From CAZHRC01 sp964533865 (lineage in GTDB: Bacteria; Bacillota; Clostridia; Tissierellales; Peptoniphilaceae): a DNA stretch of 53,312 nucleotides. The DNA lies in assembly GCA_964533865.1 (NCBI GenBank), contig CAZHRC010000016.1:1-53312 (forward strand). Reading direction: 5' to 3'. Numbering within the stretch: the first letter of the stretch is position 1; every line of letters begins with the position of its first letter. Below, in pieces: positions 33,312 through 40,744 of this stretch. The translations under genes were made by a program, and so were the position numbers. Under the pieces are notes generated by a model. That model was given only the letters and a program-made list of their open reading frames with translations. It was not told the origin of the DNA and did not search any database.

Positions 33312-34244
33312 TCAGTCTTGAAATAGGGCGGTCGAATAATAACGATCGCCAGAGTCTGGAAGCAATACGACAATGTGTTTCCCAGCGTTTTCCGGACGTT
33401 TAGCGACTTGCACTGCTGCATCCAACGCTGCGCCAGCGGATATTCCCACGAGATAGCCTTCTTCTAAGCTAAAGCGCTTAGCTGCAGCGATCGCCCCTTC
33501 GTCGGTTATCGTGATGATTTCATCGTAACTTTTTCTATCCAGCACAGCTGGTACAAACCCCGCGCCGATACCTTGGATTTTATGTGGCCCTTTGGTGCCT
33601 TGGGATAGAACAGGACTAGCGGCGGGTTCGACAGCGATGATTTGCACATCTGAGTTTCTTTCTTTTAAATAACGGCCTACACCTGTTATGGTGCCACCCG
33701 TTCCTACCCCTGCGATAAAAATATCCACTGCGCCTTCTCTATCTCGATCGATTTCTGGACCAGTGGTGCGATAGTGGGTTTCGGGGTTGATCGGGTTCGT
33801 AAATTGACCGAGGATGACCCCGCCTGGGATTTCCTTTTCTAATGCTTCTGCTCTTTCGATGGCTCCCGTCATTCCCTTAGCCCCATCGGTGAGGACGAGC
33901 TCAGCCCCGTAGGCTTTTAGAAGGGCACGGCGCTCCACACTCATGGTTTCTGGCAAGGTCAAAACCACCCGATAGCCTTTGATCGACCCCACCGCAGCCA
34001 ATCCGATGCCCGTGTTGCCTGAGGTGGGCTCAATGATCGTGGCGCCAGGCTTCAAAACTCCCTCTTTTTCCGCCGCTTCCACCATCCCTAGTGCTATACG
34101 ATCTTTCACCGATCCTGTGAGGTTAAAACCCTCGAGTTTCGCGTAAATGTTGACGTTTTCAATCCCCGATGCATCGGCAAAACGATCGGCTTTGAGTAAT
34201 GGGGTATTTCCAATAAGTGCTGTAGAACGGTTTACTGTTGACAT
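33312..34244 (-). CDS. cysK: Cysteine synthase (O-acetylserine sulfhydrylase)
   Basis: The product has 310 residues. The PLP Lys is in LTGSVKDRIAL (Lys47), the substrate-binding loop in PTSGNTGIGLA, the phosphate-binding loop in GVGTGGTITGVGRYLKE, and the C-terminal SGAALDAAV. It produces cysteine from O-acetylserine and sulfide. AGGAGG stands seven bases before the ATG. No promoter is obvious immediately upstream; the nearest good one is at 35059-35087, ahead of the Cys-codon leader. The intervening 600 bases contain a terminator and repeat cluster R6. Confidence 0.93.
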   Translation of the reverse strand: MSTVNRSTALIGNTPLLKADRFADASGIENVNIYAKLEGFNLTGSVKDRIALGMVEAAEKEGVLKPGATIIEPTSGNTGIGLAAVGSIKGYRVVLTLPETMSVERRALLKAYGAELVLTDGAKGMTGAIERAEALEKEIPGGVILGQFTNPINPETHYRTTGPEIDRDREGAVDIFIAGVGTGGTITGVGRYLKERNSDVQIIAVEPAASPVLSQGTKGPHKIQGIGAGFVPAVLDRKSYDEIITITDEGAIAAAKRFSLEEGYLVGISAGAALDAAVQVAKRPENAGKHIVVLLPDSGDRYYSTALFQD

Positions 34245-34295
34245 TGGTGCCTCCTATTATTGTTTATGATTCTGTTGTGGGTTGTGTAGGTGTGT

Positions 34296-34856
34296 AGGTG
34301 TGGCAAAGGACGCCACGTGAAGATTGCCTTACGGCACATAAAGCTAGGGTGTTAAGGTCAAGGTCTAAAGATAAGGTCAAAACCCTCCCTCAGTCTGCTG
34401 CGCAGGCAGCTCCCTCGGGGATGGAGCTAAGGTCAAGGGCAAGGTCAAAAGCATGAACTGCAAGGTCCTATCAGCCACCCGAAGGGTGGCGTCCGTCGGT
34501 TCCATCTTGGAGGGAGCTGGCTCGGCGCCCTTTGCCGAGACTGAGGGAGGGGTTTTTTCCCATCGTCTTTCGCCACGGTAGTGGCGCTCCTTTTTAAGGT
34601 CAAGGGATTAGGGCAAGATCAAGAGATAAGGTCAAAACCCTCCCTCAGTCTGCTGCGCAGACAGCTCCCTCGGGGATGGAGCCAAGGTCAAGGGCAAGGT
34701 CAAAAGCGTGAATTGCAAGGTCCTATCAGCCACCCGAAGGGTGGCGTCCGTCGGCTCCATCTTGGAGGGAGCTGGCTCGGCGGCCTTTGCCGAGACTGAG
34801 GGAGGGGGTTTTTCGCCATCGTCTTTCGCCACGGTAGTGGCGTTCCTTATTTCCCT
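34296..34856 (+). repeat. Repeat cluster R6 (D, A, inverted B, A, inverted B) inside the cysK upstream region
   Basis: This is the fullest copy of the modular array: D at 34296-34350, A at 34379-34425, inverted B at about 34470-34590, A at 34637-34682, inverted B at 34722-34845. The two A-B' blocks are near-identical, so they look like a recent internal tandem duplication of about 250 bases. It separates the Cys leader terminator from cysK. On the cysK transcript all of it would be read as antisense. Confidence 0.85.
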
Positions 34857-34876
34857 ACCCTTCCCCTTCTTTCAAT

Positions 34877-34906
34877 AAAAAAACAGGCGTATGCTCATAC
34901 ACCTGT
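34877..34906 (-). terminator. Attenuator terminator downstream of the second Cys leader
   Basis: On the minus strand ACAGGTGTATG and CATACGCCTGT form an 11-base stem with one G-T pair and a tiny loop, then TTTTTTT. It is 33 bases after the leader stop. Confidence 0.88.
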
Positions 34907-34937
34907 CTCGGTCGTCTGTTCATGCGCGTTAAGAGAG

Positions 34938-34965
34938 CCTAGTTGTTTTGACGTAAAACACTAGG
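34938..34965 (-). promoter_or_regulatory. Hairpin overlapping the end of the second Cys leader ORF
   Basis: CCTAGT-GTTTT pairs with AAAAC-A-ACTAGG immediately after the two Cys codons, with the stop codon in the 3' arm. Its position matches the pause/early hairpin of an attenuator. I could not identify a matching antiterminator pairing with the terminator arm. Confidence 0.55.
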
Positions 34966-35007
34966 GCAACACATGATGATTTGGTTGTTCGTTAATCGAT
35001 ATACCAT
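34939..35007 (-). CDS. Cysteine-codon leader peptide upstream of cysK-metY
   Basis: The ATG at 35007 has GGAGGT six bases ahead. The ORF is 22 codons plus TAG, beginning MVYRLTNNQ. Codons 13-14 are TGT TGC (Cys-Cys), then Pro-Ser. It has the same length and the same Cys start position (codon 13) as the leader at 4384-4452, yet no other sequence similarity. A good promoter lies before it and a terminator after it, and the first downstream genes on its strand are cysteine synthase and O-acetylhomoserine sulfhydrylase. Confidence 0.8.
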   Translation of the reverse strand: MVYRLTNNQIIMCCPSVLRQNN

Positions 35008-35058
35008 GACAGACCTCCGTTGTTTGCTTATTTCATACCTAGTAACTAGGTTATGATA

Positions 35059-35087
35059 ATCATACCACGCCTCTCTGTCGACGTCAA
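35059..35087 (-). promoter_or_regulatory. Promoter of the Cys leader / cysK-metY transcript
   Basis: TTGACG (35082-35087) and TATGAT (35059-35064) are 17 bases apart, starting 12 bases past the mnmA stop. The leader ATG is about 45 bases downstream of the predicted start. Confidence 0.85.
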
Positions 35088-35099
35088 TGTTTTTTAGCA

Positions 35100-36182
35100 C
35101 TAACCACTGATAATGGTGCCTCCGCCGTAAACCAAATCCCCGTCGTAGAGCACCACCGCTTGCCCGGGGGTTATAGCGCGAACCGGGGTTTCGAAGGTGA
35201 CTCTCATCAGATCCTCTTCCAGCAACTCCACGCTTACGGGAACCCCTTGTCCGGAATAGCGGATTTTGGCTTGAAGCGATTTTGTTTCGTCAACGGTCGC
35301 CTCAGCCATAAAGTTGAGGCGGTTCGCGAGGAGACTTTTTGAAAACAACTGATCCCCTTCTGCCAACACCACCTGATTTTCCGCCGCGCGAATCTCTTTG
35401 ACGTACATAGGCACGCCAAAGGCGATTTCCAGACCCTTTCTTTGCCCTATGGTGTAGTGGATAATCCCTTTGTGTCTACCGAGTACGCTACCCTTTTCAT
35501 CGACAAAATTCCCTGGAGGTATCGCTTCTTGTGCTCTGTCTTTGACAAAAGTGGCATAGTCGTCGTCGGGAATAAAACAGATCTCTTGACTGTCTTTTTT
35601 ATCGGCGACGTTTAATCCGATCGCCGTAGCAATCTCCCGGATCTGATCTTTGGTGTAGTCGCCCACTGGCATTAACGTCCGCGAAAGCTGGTCCTGGGTC
35701 AGATTGTAAAGGGCGTAGGTTTGGTCTTTTGCCGCCGTCACCGACTTTTGAAGGGTGTACCTCCCATTGTCCAGCTTTACGATTCTCGCGTAGTGACCCG
35801 TCGCGATGTAGGTCGCGCCGATTTCCATCGACCTCTCCAATAGGGATTCCCATTTGACGTAGCGATTACAAGCGATACAAGGGTTTGGCGTTCTACCTAA
35901 AGTGTATTCCTTCACAAAATAATCGATGACATTTTGTTGAAACGGCTGTTCAAAATTCATCACATAATAGGGAATATCCAACTTTTGAGCCACTCTGCGC
36001 GCATCTTCCACCGCCGATAACCCACAGCATCCCCCTTCTTTTTCCAAATCGCACTGGTCTACATTTTCCCAAATTTTCATGGTTACGCCGATAACATCGT
36101 ATCCTGCTTCTTTTAACAAGTAGGCCGCCACCGAGGAATCCACCCCGCCAGACATCCCTACCACCACTTTTTCTTTTGTCAC
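35100..36182 (-). CDS. mnmA: tRNA-specific 2-thiouridylase MnmA
   Basis: The start is the GTG at 36182 (VTKEKVVVGMSGG), four bases after GAGGAG; the open frame extends into the preceding gene. The 360-residue product has the PP-loop GMSGGVDSS (9-17), the catalytic Cys pair at Cys102 (TPNPCIACN) and Cys202 (SQEICFIPDD), and the HYTIGQRKGL motif. It puts sulfur on U34 of tRNA Lys/Glu/Gln. It follows the cysteine desulfurase gene by 16 bases, which can supply the persulfide. Confidence 0.95.
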   Translation of the reverse strand: MTKEKVVVGMSGGVDSSVAAYLLKEAGYDVIGVTMKIWENVDQCDLEKEGGCCGLSAVEDARRVAQKLDIPYYVMNFEQPFQQNVIDYFVKEYTLGRTPNPCIACNRYVKWESLLERSMEIGATYIATGHYARIVKLDNGRYTLQKSVTAAKDQTYALYNLTQDQLSRTLMPVGDYTKDQIREIATAIGLNVADKKDSQEICFIPDDDYATFVKDRAQEAIPPGNFVDEKGSVLGRHKGIIHYTIGQRKGLEIAFGVPMYVKEIRAAENQVVLAEGDQLFSKSLLANRLNFMAEATVDETKSLQAKIRYSGQGVPVSVELLEEDLMRVTFETPVRAITPGQAVVLYDGDLVYGGGTIISG

Positions 36183-36198
36183 GCTACTCCTCTTTTCC

Positions 36199-37353
36199 CT
36201 AATTTCGATATGCTGGCAAACGACTGCGAAGGATTGCCACTTGCTCAATTAACACCGCTACCACTCGTTCCACTTCTTCCGATGTGGTTTCTTTCGACAA
36301 AGTCAATCTCAAGGAGCTGAGCGCTTCCTTCTCTGACCGCCCAATGGCCAACAACACATGGGAAGGGTTCATCGACCCGGAAGTACACGCTGAGCCCGCC
36401 GATGCGGCGATGTCGAGTTGGTCCAATAAAATCAACAGCGATTCAGATTTAATCCCGCCAAACTGTAGGTTAATATTGTTATCCAACCGATGGATGGGGT
36501 CGCCGTTGAGCGTCACATCCTCCGTCCCTTCTAATATACCCCTGATCATCCGATCTCGAAGCCCTCGTATCTTTTCGCCATCCTTTTCCAAGTTATCCAT
36601 AGCTAGCGCCATCGCTTTTCCCATGCCGACGATCCCGGGGACGTTTAGCGTCCCACCTCGCCTCCCTCGTTCTTGGGCGCCGCCTTGAATCATCGCTTCA
36701 ATGGAGGTTCCCTTCTTGATATAGAGAAAGCCCACCCCTTTTGGCCCGTGGAATTTATGTGCACTGGCGCCGAGCAGGTCTATCCCCTCGGCTTTCACAT
36801 CAATTTTTAGATGACCGACCGCTTGGACAGCATCGGTAAAAAAAGGGATACTGCGCTGATTTAATGCCTCACCGATTTCCCCGATAGGTTGGAGAGTCCC
36901 GATCTCATTGTTGGCGTACATCACCGACACCAGCGCCGTATCCGGCGATAGGGCTTCGATGACCTCTTGGGGGTCTACCATCCCGCTAGAGTCTACGGGA
37001 AGCACCGTCAGCCGATGGCCCCTTCTCTCCAAAGATTTCGCCGTGTTGAGCACGGCGTGGTGCTCAACGGCGGTGGTGATCAGATGGCGTTTTTTGCCGT
37101 CCTCACGATCCACCATTCCCTTCAACGCCCAATTTGCCGATTCGCTACCACCAGAAGTGAAATAAATCTCTAACGGATGGCAACCTATAGCCTTGGCTAT
37201 AATTTCTCTGCTATCTTCCACCGCGGCGTTCGCCGCATTTGCCCCACGGTAAATACTGGTGGGGTTCGCGTATCGATTCTTTAAATAGGGGAGCATCGCT
37301 TCTAAAACCTGGGGATCCAATTGAGTCGTCGCTGCGTTGTCCATATAGATCAT
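36199..37353 (-). CDS. Cysteine desulfurase (NifS/IscS-like)
   Basis: The product has 384 residues. The PLP Lys is in HKFHGPKG (Lys200), GGSESANWALKG binds the cofactor phosphate, and the active Cys is in AGSACTSG (Cys323), matching the IscS/NifS group I loop. It removes sulfur from cysteine for tRNA thiolation and Fe-S assembly. It is transcribed with mnmA, a common Clostridia/Bacilli pairing. No iscU or iscR gene is nearby. Confidence 0.93.
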   Translation of the reverse strand: MIYMDNAATTQLDPQVLEAMLPYLKNRYANPTSIYRGANAANAAVEDSREIIAKAIGCHPLEIYFTSGGSESANWALKGMVDREDGKKRHLITTAVEHHAVLNTAKSLERRGHRLTVLPVDSSGMVDPQEVIEALSPDTALVSVMYANNEIGTLQPIGEIGEALNQRSIPFFTDAVQAVGHLKIDVKAEGIDLLGASAHKFHGPKGVGFLYIKKGTSIEAMIQGGAQERGRRGGTLNVPGIVGMGKAMALAMDNLEKDGEKIRGLRDRMIRGILEGTEDVTLNGDPIHRLDNNINLQFGGIKSESLLILLDQLDIAASAGSACTSGSMNPSHVLLAIGRSEKEALSSLRLTLSKETTSEEVERVVAVLIEQVAILRSRLPAYRN

Positions 37354-37387
37354 GGTTGAATTACTGCCTTTCCGTTCGATTTATTTC

Positions 37388-37417
37388 ATCATACCTTATT
37401 CCTAGTATTTTAGTCAA
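37388..37417 (-). promoter_or_regulatory. Promoter of the desulfurase-mnmA operon
   Basis: TTGACT (37412-37417) and TATGAT (37388-37393) are 18 bases apart on the minus strand. The -35 overlaps the end of cobT. Confidence 0.7.
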
Positions 37418-38483
37418 CATTATTAGCGTCGGTGCGCTCATAGGCTTCCATACCCAATTCATCAAAAGAAGGCAGCTTGTGGTAAAGCATATTTGCCAAG
37501 TCGAGCAGAGGTAGCGCCGCCATAGCACCTGTCCCCTCACCAAGGCACAGCTCGGCGGTGATCACCGGCTTAAGGTTGAGCCGTCTCAACAGCATCGTCC
37601 CACAAGGCTCGTCGCTGACGTGGCTTGCTAAAAGGCAACAATCGCTATTGGGTACGAGCATCGTCGCGATAAGCGCCGCCACCGAGGTGATAATACCGTC
37701 GACGAGAACAGGAATGCGATACAGCGCACCGCCGATCATCACCCCCACTAAACCAGCGATATCGAACCCCCCGAGTTTTGCCAACACATCCAACCCATCT
37801 TTAGGATCGGGAGCATTGACGGCGATCGCGCGGTGTATGACTTCGATTTTGTGATGAATCCCTTCTCGGGTCAAGCCCGCTCCTCTACCTGTCACCAACT
37901 CCACAGGTACCTCAAGCAATACCGATGCGATCGCCGAAGATGTAGTAGTGTTGCCAATACCCATCTCCCCGGTCAAAATCAGTTGATAGCCTTTTTCGAC
38001 GAGATCCTTAACCAAATCCATCCCCTTTTGAATCCCTTCAAGGGCTTGTTCACGGGTCATCGCGGGACCTTTGGCGATATTTTGCGTACCAGAGGCGATG
38101 CGTCGATCGATCACCCCGGCTTCCCTCGGTTTCTGCGCCATCCCCATATCTACCGATAAAACCTCACACCCGACCTGTTTTGCCATCAAGCACACCGTAG
38201 ACTTGCCCACTGCGGCGTTATCCGCCACCAATCGGGTAATGTCTGATCCGATTTGAGTCACGCCTTCATCGACGACCCCATTGTCAGCACACATTAAAAG
38301 TAGGGCGCGCTTGTCCACCCGAACATCCGTCTGCCCTACCAATCCCGCAATCTTCGAAATCGCCTGCTCAAAAATCCCTAGGCTCTCAATCGGTTTCGCC
38401 GTGCTATCCCAATGATTTTTTGACGCCGCCATCACCTTTTCATCCAGTGGCGCTATTCTATCGTTAATCCCTATAAAATCCAT
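37410..38483 (-). CDS. cobT: Nicotinate-nucleotide-dimethylbenzimidazole phosphoribosyltransferase CobT
   Basis: The product has 357 residues with the family motifs LLMCADNGVVDEGVTQ, EMGIGNTTTSSAIASVL and the catalytic Glu in ELCLGEGTGAMAALPLLD. It makes alpha-ribazole phosphate for the lower ligand of cobalamin. GGGGAGG precedes the ATG. No other cobalamin genes and no cobalamin riboswitch are seen, so the rest of the pathway must lie elsewhere, or this gene salvages the ligand alone. Confidence 0.93.
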   Translation of the reverse strand: MDFIGINDRIAPLDEKVMAASKNHWDSTAKPIESLGIFEQAISKIAGLVGQTDVRVDKRALLLMCADNGVVDEGVTQIGSDITRLVADNAAVGKSTVCLMAKQVGCEVLSVDMGMAQKPREAGVIDRRIASGTQNIAKGPAMTREQALEGIQKGMDLVKDLVEKGYQLILTGEMGIGNTTTSSAIASVLLEVPVELVTGRGAGLTREGIHHKIEVIHRAIAVNAPDPKDGLDVLAKLGGFDIAGLVGVMIGGALYRIPVLVDGIITSVAALIATMLVPNSDCCLLASHVSDEPCGTMLLRRLNLKPVITAELCLGEGTGAMAALPLLDLANMLYHKLPSFDELGMEAYERTDANNVD

Positions 38484-38522
38484 GTTGCCTCCCCTATTAT
38501 CCCCTAATATTCTTCTTCATTA

Positions 38523-38551
38523 ATCCTACTGAAAGCCTGAAGTATTGTCAA
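38523..38551 (-). promoter_or_regulatory. Promoter of cobT
   Basis: TTGACA (38546-38551) and TAGGAT (38523-38528) on the minus strand are 17 bases apart, 40 bases before the ATG. Confidence 0.7.
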
Positions 38552-38607
38552 TGACGACATCTAACATAAAAGTGTCGATATTATGGAGACTATTTTAAAA
38601 AATAAAG

Positions 38608-38636
38608 TTGACAAAACGTTTTAGCTCTATTATACT
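38608..38636 (+). promoter_or_regulatory. Promoter of the T-box / sodium symporter transcript
   Basis: TTGACA (38608-38613) and TATACT (38631-38636) are 17 bases apart. Transcription should begin near 38643, at the base of the T-box Stem I. Confidence 0.85.
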
Positions 38637-38642
38637 TAAAAG

Positions 38643-38930
38643 CATAACAGAGCTAAAGTATCAGCTGGCGAGAAACAAGTACCGCATTCGATGCCATTCA
38701 GAGAGATGCCGCCTGGTGAAAGGCATTATGGTCGACAATGCGCAAATACCTTCTCTAGCTTCTACCTCAAAGCTTCGGCGAGTAGGGTACGACGGGACCG
38801 CCCGTTAGCGCGGAAGGGTATAACTCCATCAGTGTGGAGCGTACCCGGTGAGGCAGCTTTTGTAAAGAAGTTGCAAACAGAGGTGGTAACACGGGTGATT
38901 CCGTCCTCTTGACCAAGAGGGCGGTTTTTT
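38643..38930 (+). ncRNA. T-box riboswitch leader
   Basis: The leader has the T-box core AGAGGTGGTAACACGG (38879-38894) and a terminator with paired CCGTCCTCTT/AAGAGGGCGG arms and TTTTTT (38901-38930). It also has a Stem I with GAGAA/TTCTC and CGCATT/AATGCG helices around the specifier loop, plus the conserved CAGAGAG...GGTGAAAGGCAT apex. The specifier-loop 3' side is CAAATACC (38743-38750). In-frame triplets there are TAC (Tyr), ATA (Ile) and AAT (Asn). The tRNA-end sequence TGGT in the T-box predicts discriminator base A, which does not suit tRNA-Asn; Tyr is my first choice, Ile second. It controls the symporter by sensing uncharged tRNA. Confidence 0.9.
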
Positions 38931-38975
38931 ATTGTCCTTTTGGCGATCACAAATTTTAGCCTAAGGAGGCTCCAG

Positions 38976-40463
38976 ATGAAATTTTTGTTTTTATTCCTGT
39001 TTTTTGCAAGTATGCTCGGTGTCGGCTTCTACTGTCGCCGCCACGCCACCGACGTCAACAGCTTTGTCCTCGGCAACCGATCAGTTGGTCCGTGGCTCAC
39101 CGCATTCGCTTACGGTACATCTTACTTTTCCGCCGTCATCTTTATCGGATACGCCGGTCAGTTTGGTTGGCGCTTTGGCCTATCCTCCACATGGATCGGC
39201 ATAGGAAACGCCGTCCTCGGTTCCATGCTCGCCTGGGTCGTCCTCGGCAAGCGCACACGCGCCATGACCCACAGCCTCGAAAGCACCACCATGCCCGACT
39301 TTTTTGAAAAACGCTTTGGCGATCGCAAACTCCGCCACTTTAGCGCCGTACTTATCTTTATCTTCCTGATCCCCTACACCGCATCCCTCTACAACGGATT
39401 GTCGCGCTTGTTTAGTATGGCATTCGCCATCGACTACACAGTGTGCATCCTTCTTATGGCAGGATTGACGGCAGTCTACGTCGTCGCAGGAGGCTACATG
39501 GCCACCGCCATCAACGACTTCATCCAAGGGATCATCATGCTTGTCGGCATCGTCGTCATCGTCGTCGCCGTCCTCAACCTCAACGGTGGGTTGATCGGCT
39601 CCATCGAAGCGCTAAAACAAGTCTCATCACCAGCAGAAGGCATCCAGCCTGGGGTACTCACCACCCTATTTGGACCCGATCCCTTTAGTCTCGTATCCGT
39701 CATCGTGCTCACCTCCTTTGGGACGTGGGGTTTACCTCAAATGGTTCAAAAGTTTTACGCCATCAAAGATGAAAAATCCATCAAACAAGGCACCATCATC
39801 TCCACCGCATTCGCCTTAATCGTAGCAGGGGGTTGCTACTTCCTCGGTGCATTTGGCAGATTATTCGCCGCGGAAATCGACATCGCCACCATGGGCTTTG
39901 ACGCCATCATCCCCACCATGCTTGCCCATCTCCCCGAAGCGGTCATCGCCATGGCAGTCGTACTCGTCCTCTCCGCTTCCATGTCCACACTGTCCTCTCT
40001 CGTATTAGCATCCAGCTCCACCTTGACACTGGATTTGATCGCGGATTTGAAAAAAGACCTCCCAGAATACTCCAAACTGCGCATCATGCGCATCCTGACC
40101 GCAGCCTTCGTCCTCATTTCCGCCGTCGTCGCCATCATCCAATACAAAGGCGGCATCGGATTTATCGCCCAACTCATGGGCATCTCATGGGGAGCCTTGG
40201 CCGGCGCGTTCCTAGCACCCTTTCTTTTTGGACTCTACTGGAAAAAAACCTCGGTCAAAGCCGTGTGGGCGTGTTTTATCCTGGGTCCTACCATCATGAT
40301 CGTCAACATGCTCTTTAGACCCCTACTCCCAACCCTCCTCCAATCCCCAATCAACGCAGGCATGTTTGCCATGATCATCGGCATGATCCTCGTTCCGGTG
40401 ATTAGTACATTGGATACCGAGAAAAATAGCCATTCCGAATTGATATTTGAAAAAATACAATAG
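38976..40463 (+). CDS. Sodium:solute symporter (SSS family), T-box controlled
   Basis: The start is the ATG at 38976, seven bases after AAGGAGG. The 495-residue product has about 13 hydrophobic segments and the SSS pattern: FVLGNRSVGPWLTAFAYGTSYFSAV and later GTWGLPQMVQKFYAIKDEKS. The protein is PutP-like, but its substrate is not visible; the T-box suggests an amino acid or a related compound. A terminator follows. It stands alone, so it is the sole target of the leader. Confidence 0.88.
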   Translation: MKFLFLFLFFASMLGVGFYCRRHATDVNSFVLGNRSVGPWLTAFAYGTSYFSAVIFIGYAGQFGWRFGLSSTWIGIGNAVLGSMLAWVVLGKRTRAMTHSLESTTMPDFFEKRFGDRKLRHFSAVLIFIFLIPYTASLYNGLSRLFSMAFAIDYTVCILLMAGLTAVYVVAGGYMATAINDFIQGIIMLVGIVVIVVAVLNLNGGLIGSIEALKQVSSPAEGIQPGVLTTLFGPDPFSLVSVIVLTSFGTWGLPQMVQKFYAIKDEKSIKQGTIISTAFALIVAGGCYFLGAFGRLFAAEIDIATMGFDAIIPTMLAHLPEAVIAMAVVLVLSASMSTLSSLVLASSSTLTLDLIADLKKDLPEYSKLRIMRILTAAFVLISAVVAIIQYKGGIGFIAQLMGISWGALAGAFLAPFLFGLYWKKTSVKAVWACFILGPTIMIVNMLFRPLLPTLLQSPINAGMFAMIIGMILVPVISTLDTEKNSHSELIFEKIQ

Positions 40464-40481
40464 AATAGGTCATAACATTGG

Positions 40482-40508
40482 AAACCCGCCGATATGGCGG
40501 GTTTTTTT
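40482..40508 (+). terminator. Terminator after the symporter gene
   Basis: AAACCCGCC and GGCGGGTTT pair around a five-base loop, with a run of eight Ts overlapping the 3' arm. Confidence 0.9.
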
Positions 40509-40522
40509 TGTGGAGAGGAGGT

Positions 40523-40648
40523 AGTGTGGCGAAAGACGCCACGTGAAGGTCAAGGTCAAGAGACTAAGGTCAAAACCCTCCCTCAGTCTGCTGCGCAGAC
40601 AGCTCCCTCGGGGATGGAGCTAAGGTCAAGGACAAGGTCAAGACCCTC
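40523..40648 (+). repeat. Repeat cluster R7 (D, A)
   Basis: The cluster is TAGTGTGGCGAAAGACGCC, spacer hexamers and one A unit (40572-40620). It sits between two opposing terminators and contains no gene. Confidence 0.82.
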
Positions 40649-40678
40649 AACTTCAAATTCATGTCTGTAACCCACCAC

Positions 40679-40708
40679 AAAAAAAGACTACCTCAAAATG
40701 AGGTAGTC
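40679..40708 (-). terminator. Terminator of the CWB2 surface protein gene
   Basis: On the minus strand GACTACCTCA and TGAGGTAGTC pair over ten bases, then TTTTTTT. It lies 36 bases past the stop. Confidence 0.9.
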
Positions 40709-40744
40709 CTTTCAATCACTTCTTCGATTTGTTTTATCTCAGCT

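Noticed and set aside
38743..38750. Asparagine as the T-box specifier (AAT)
   Set aside because: The T-box has TGGT, which predicts discriminator base A; bacterial tRNA-Asn normally has G there.
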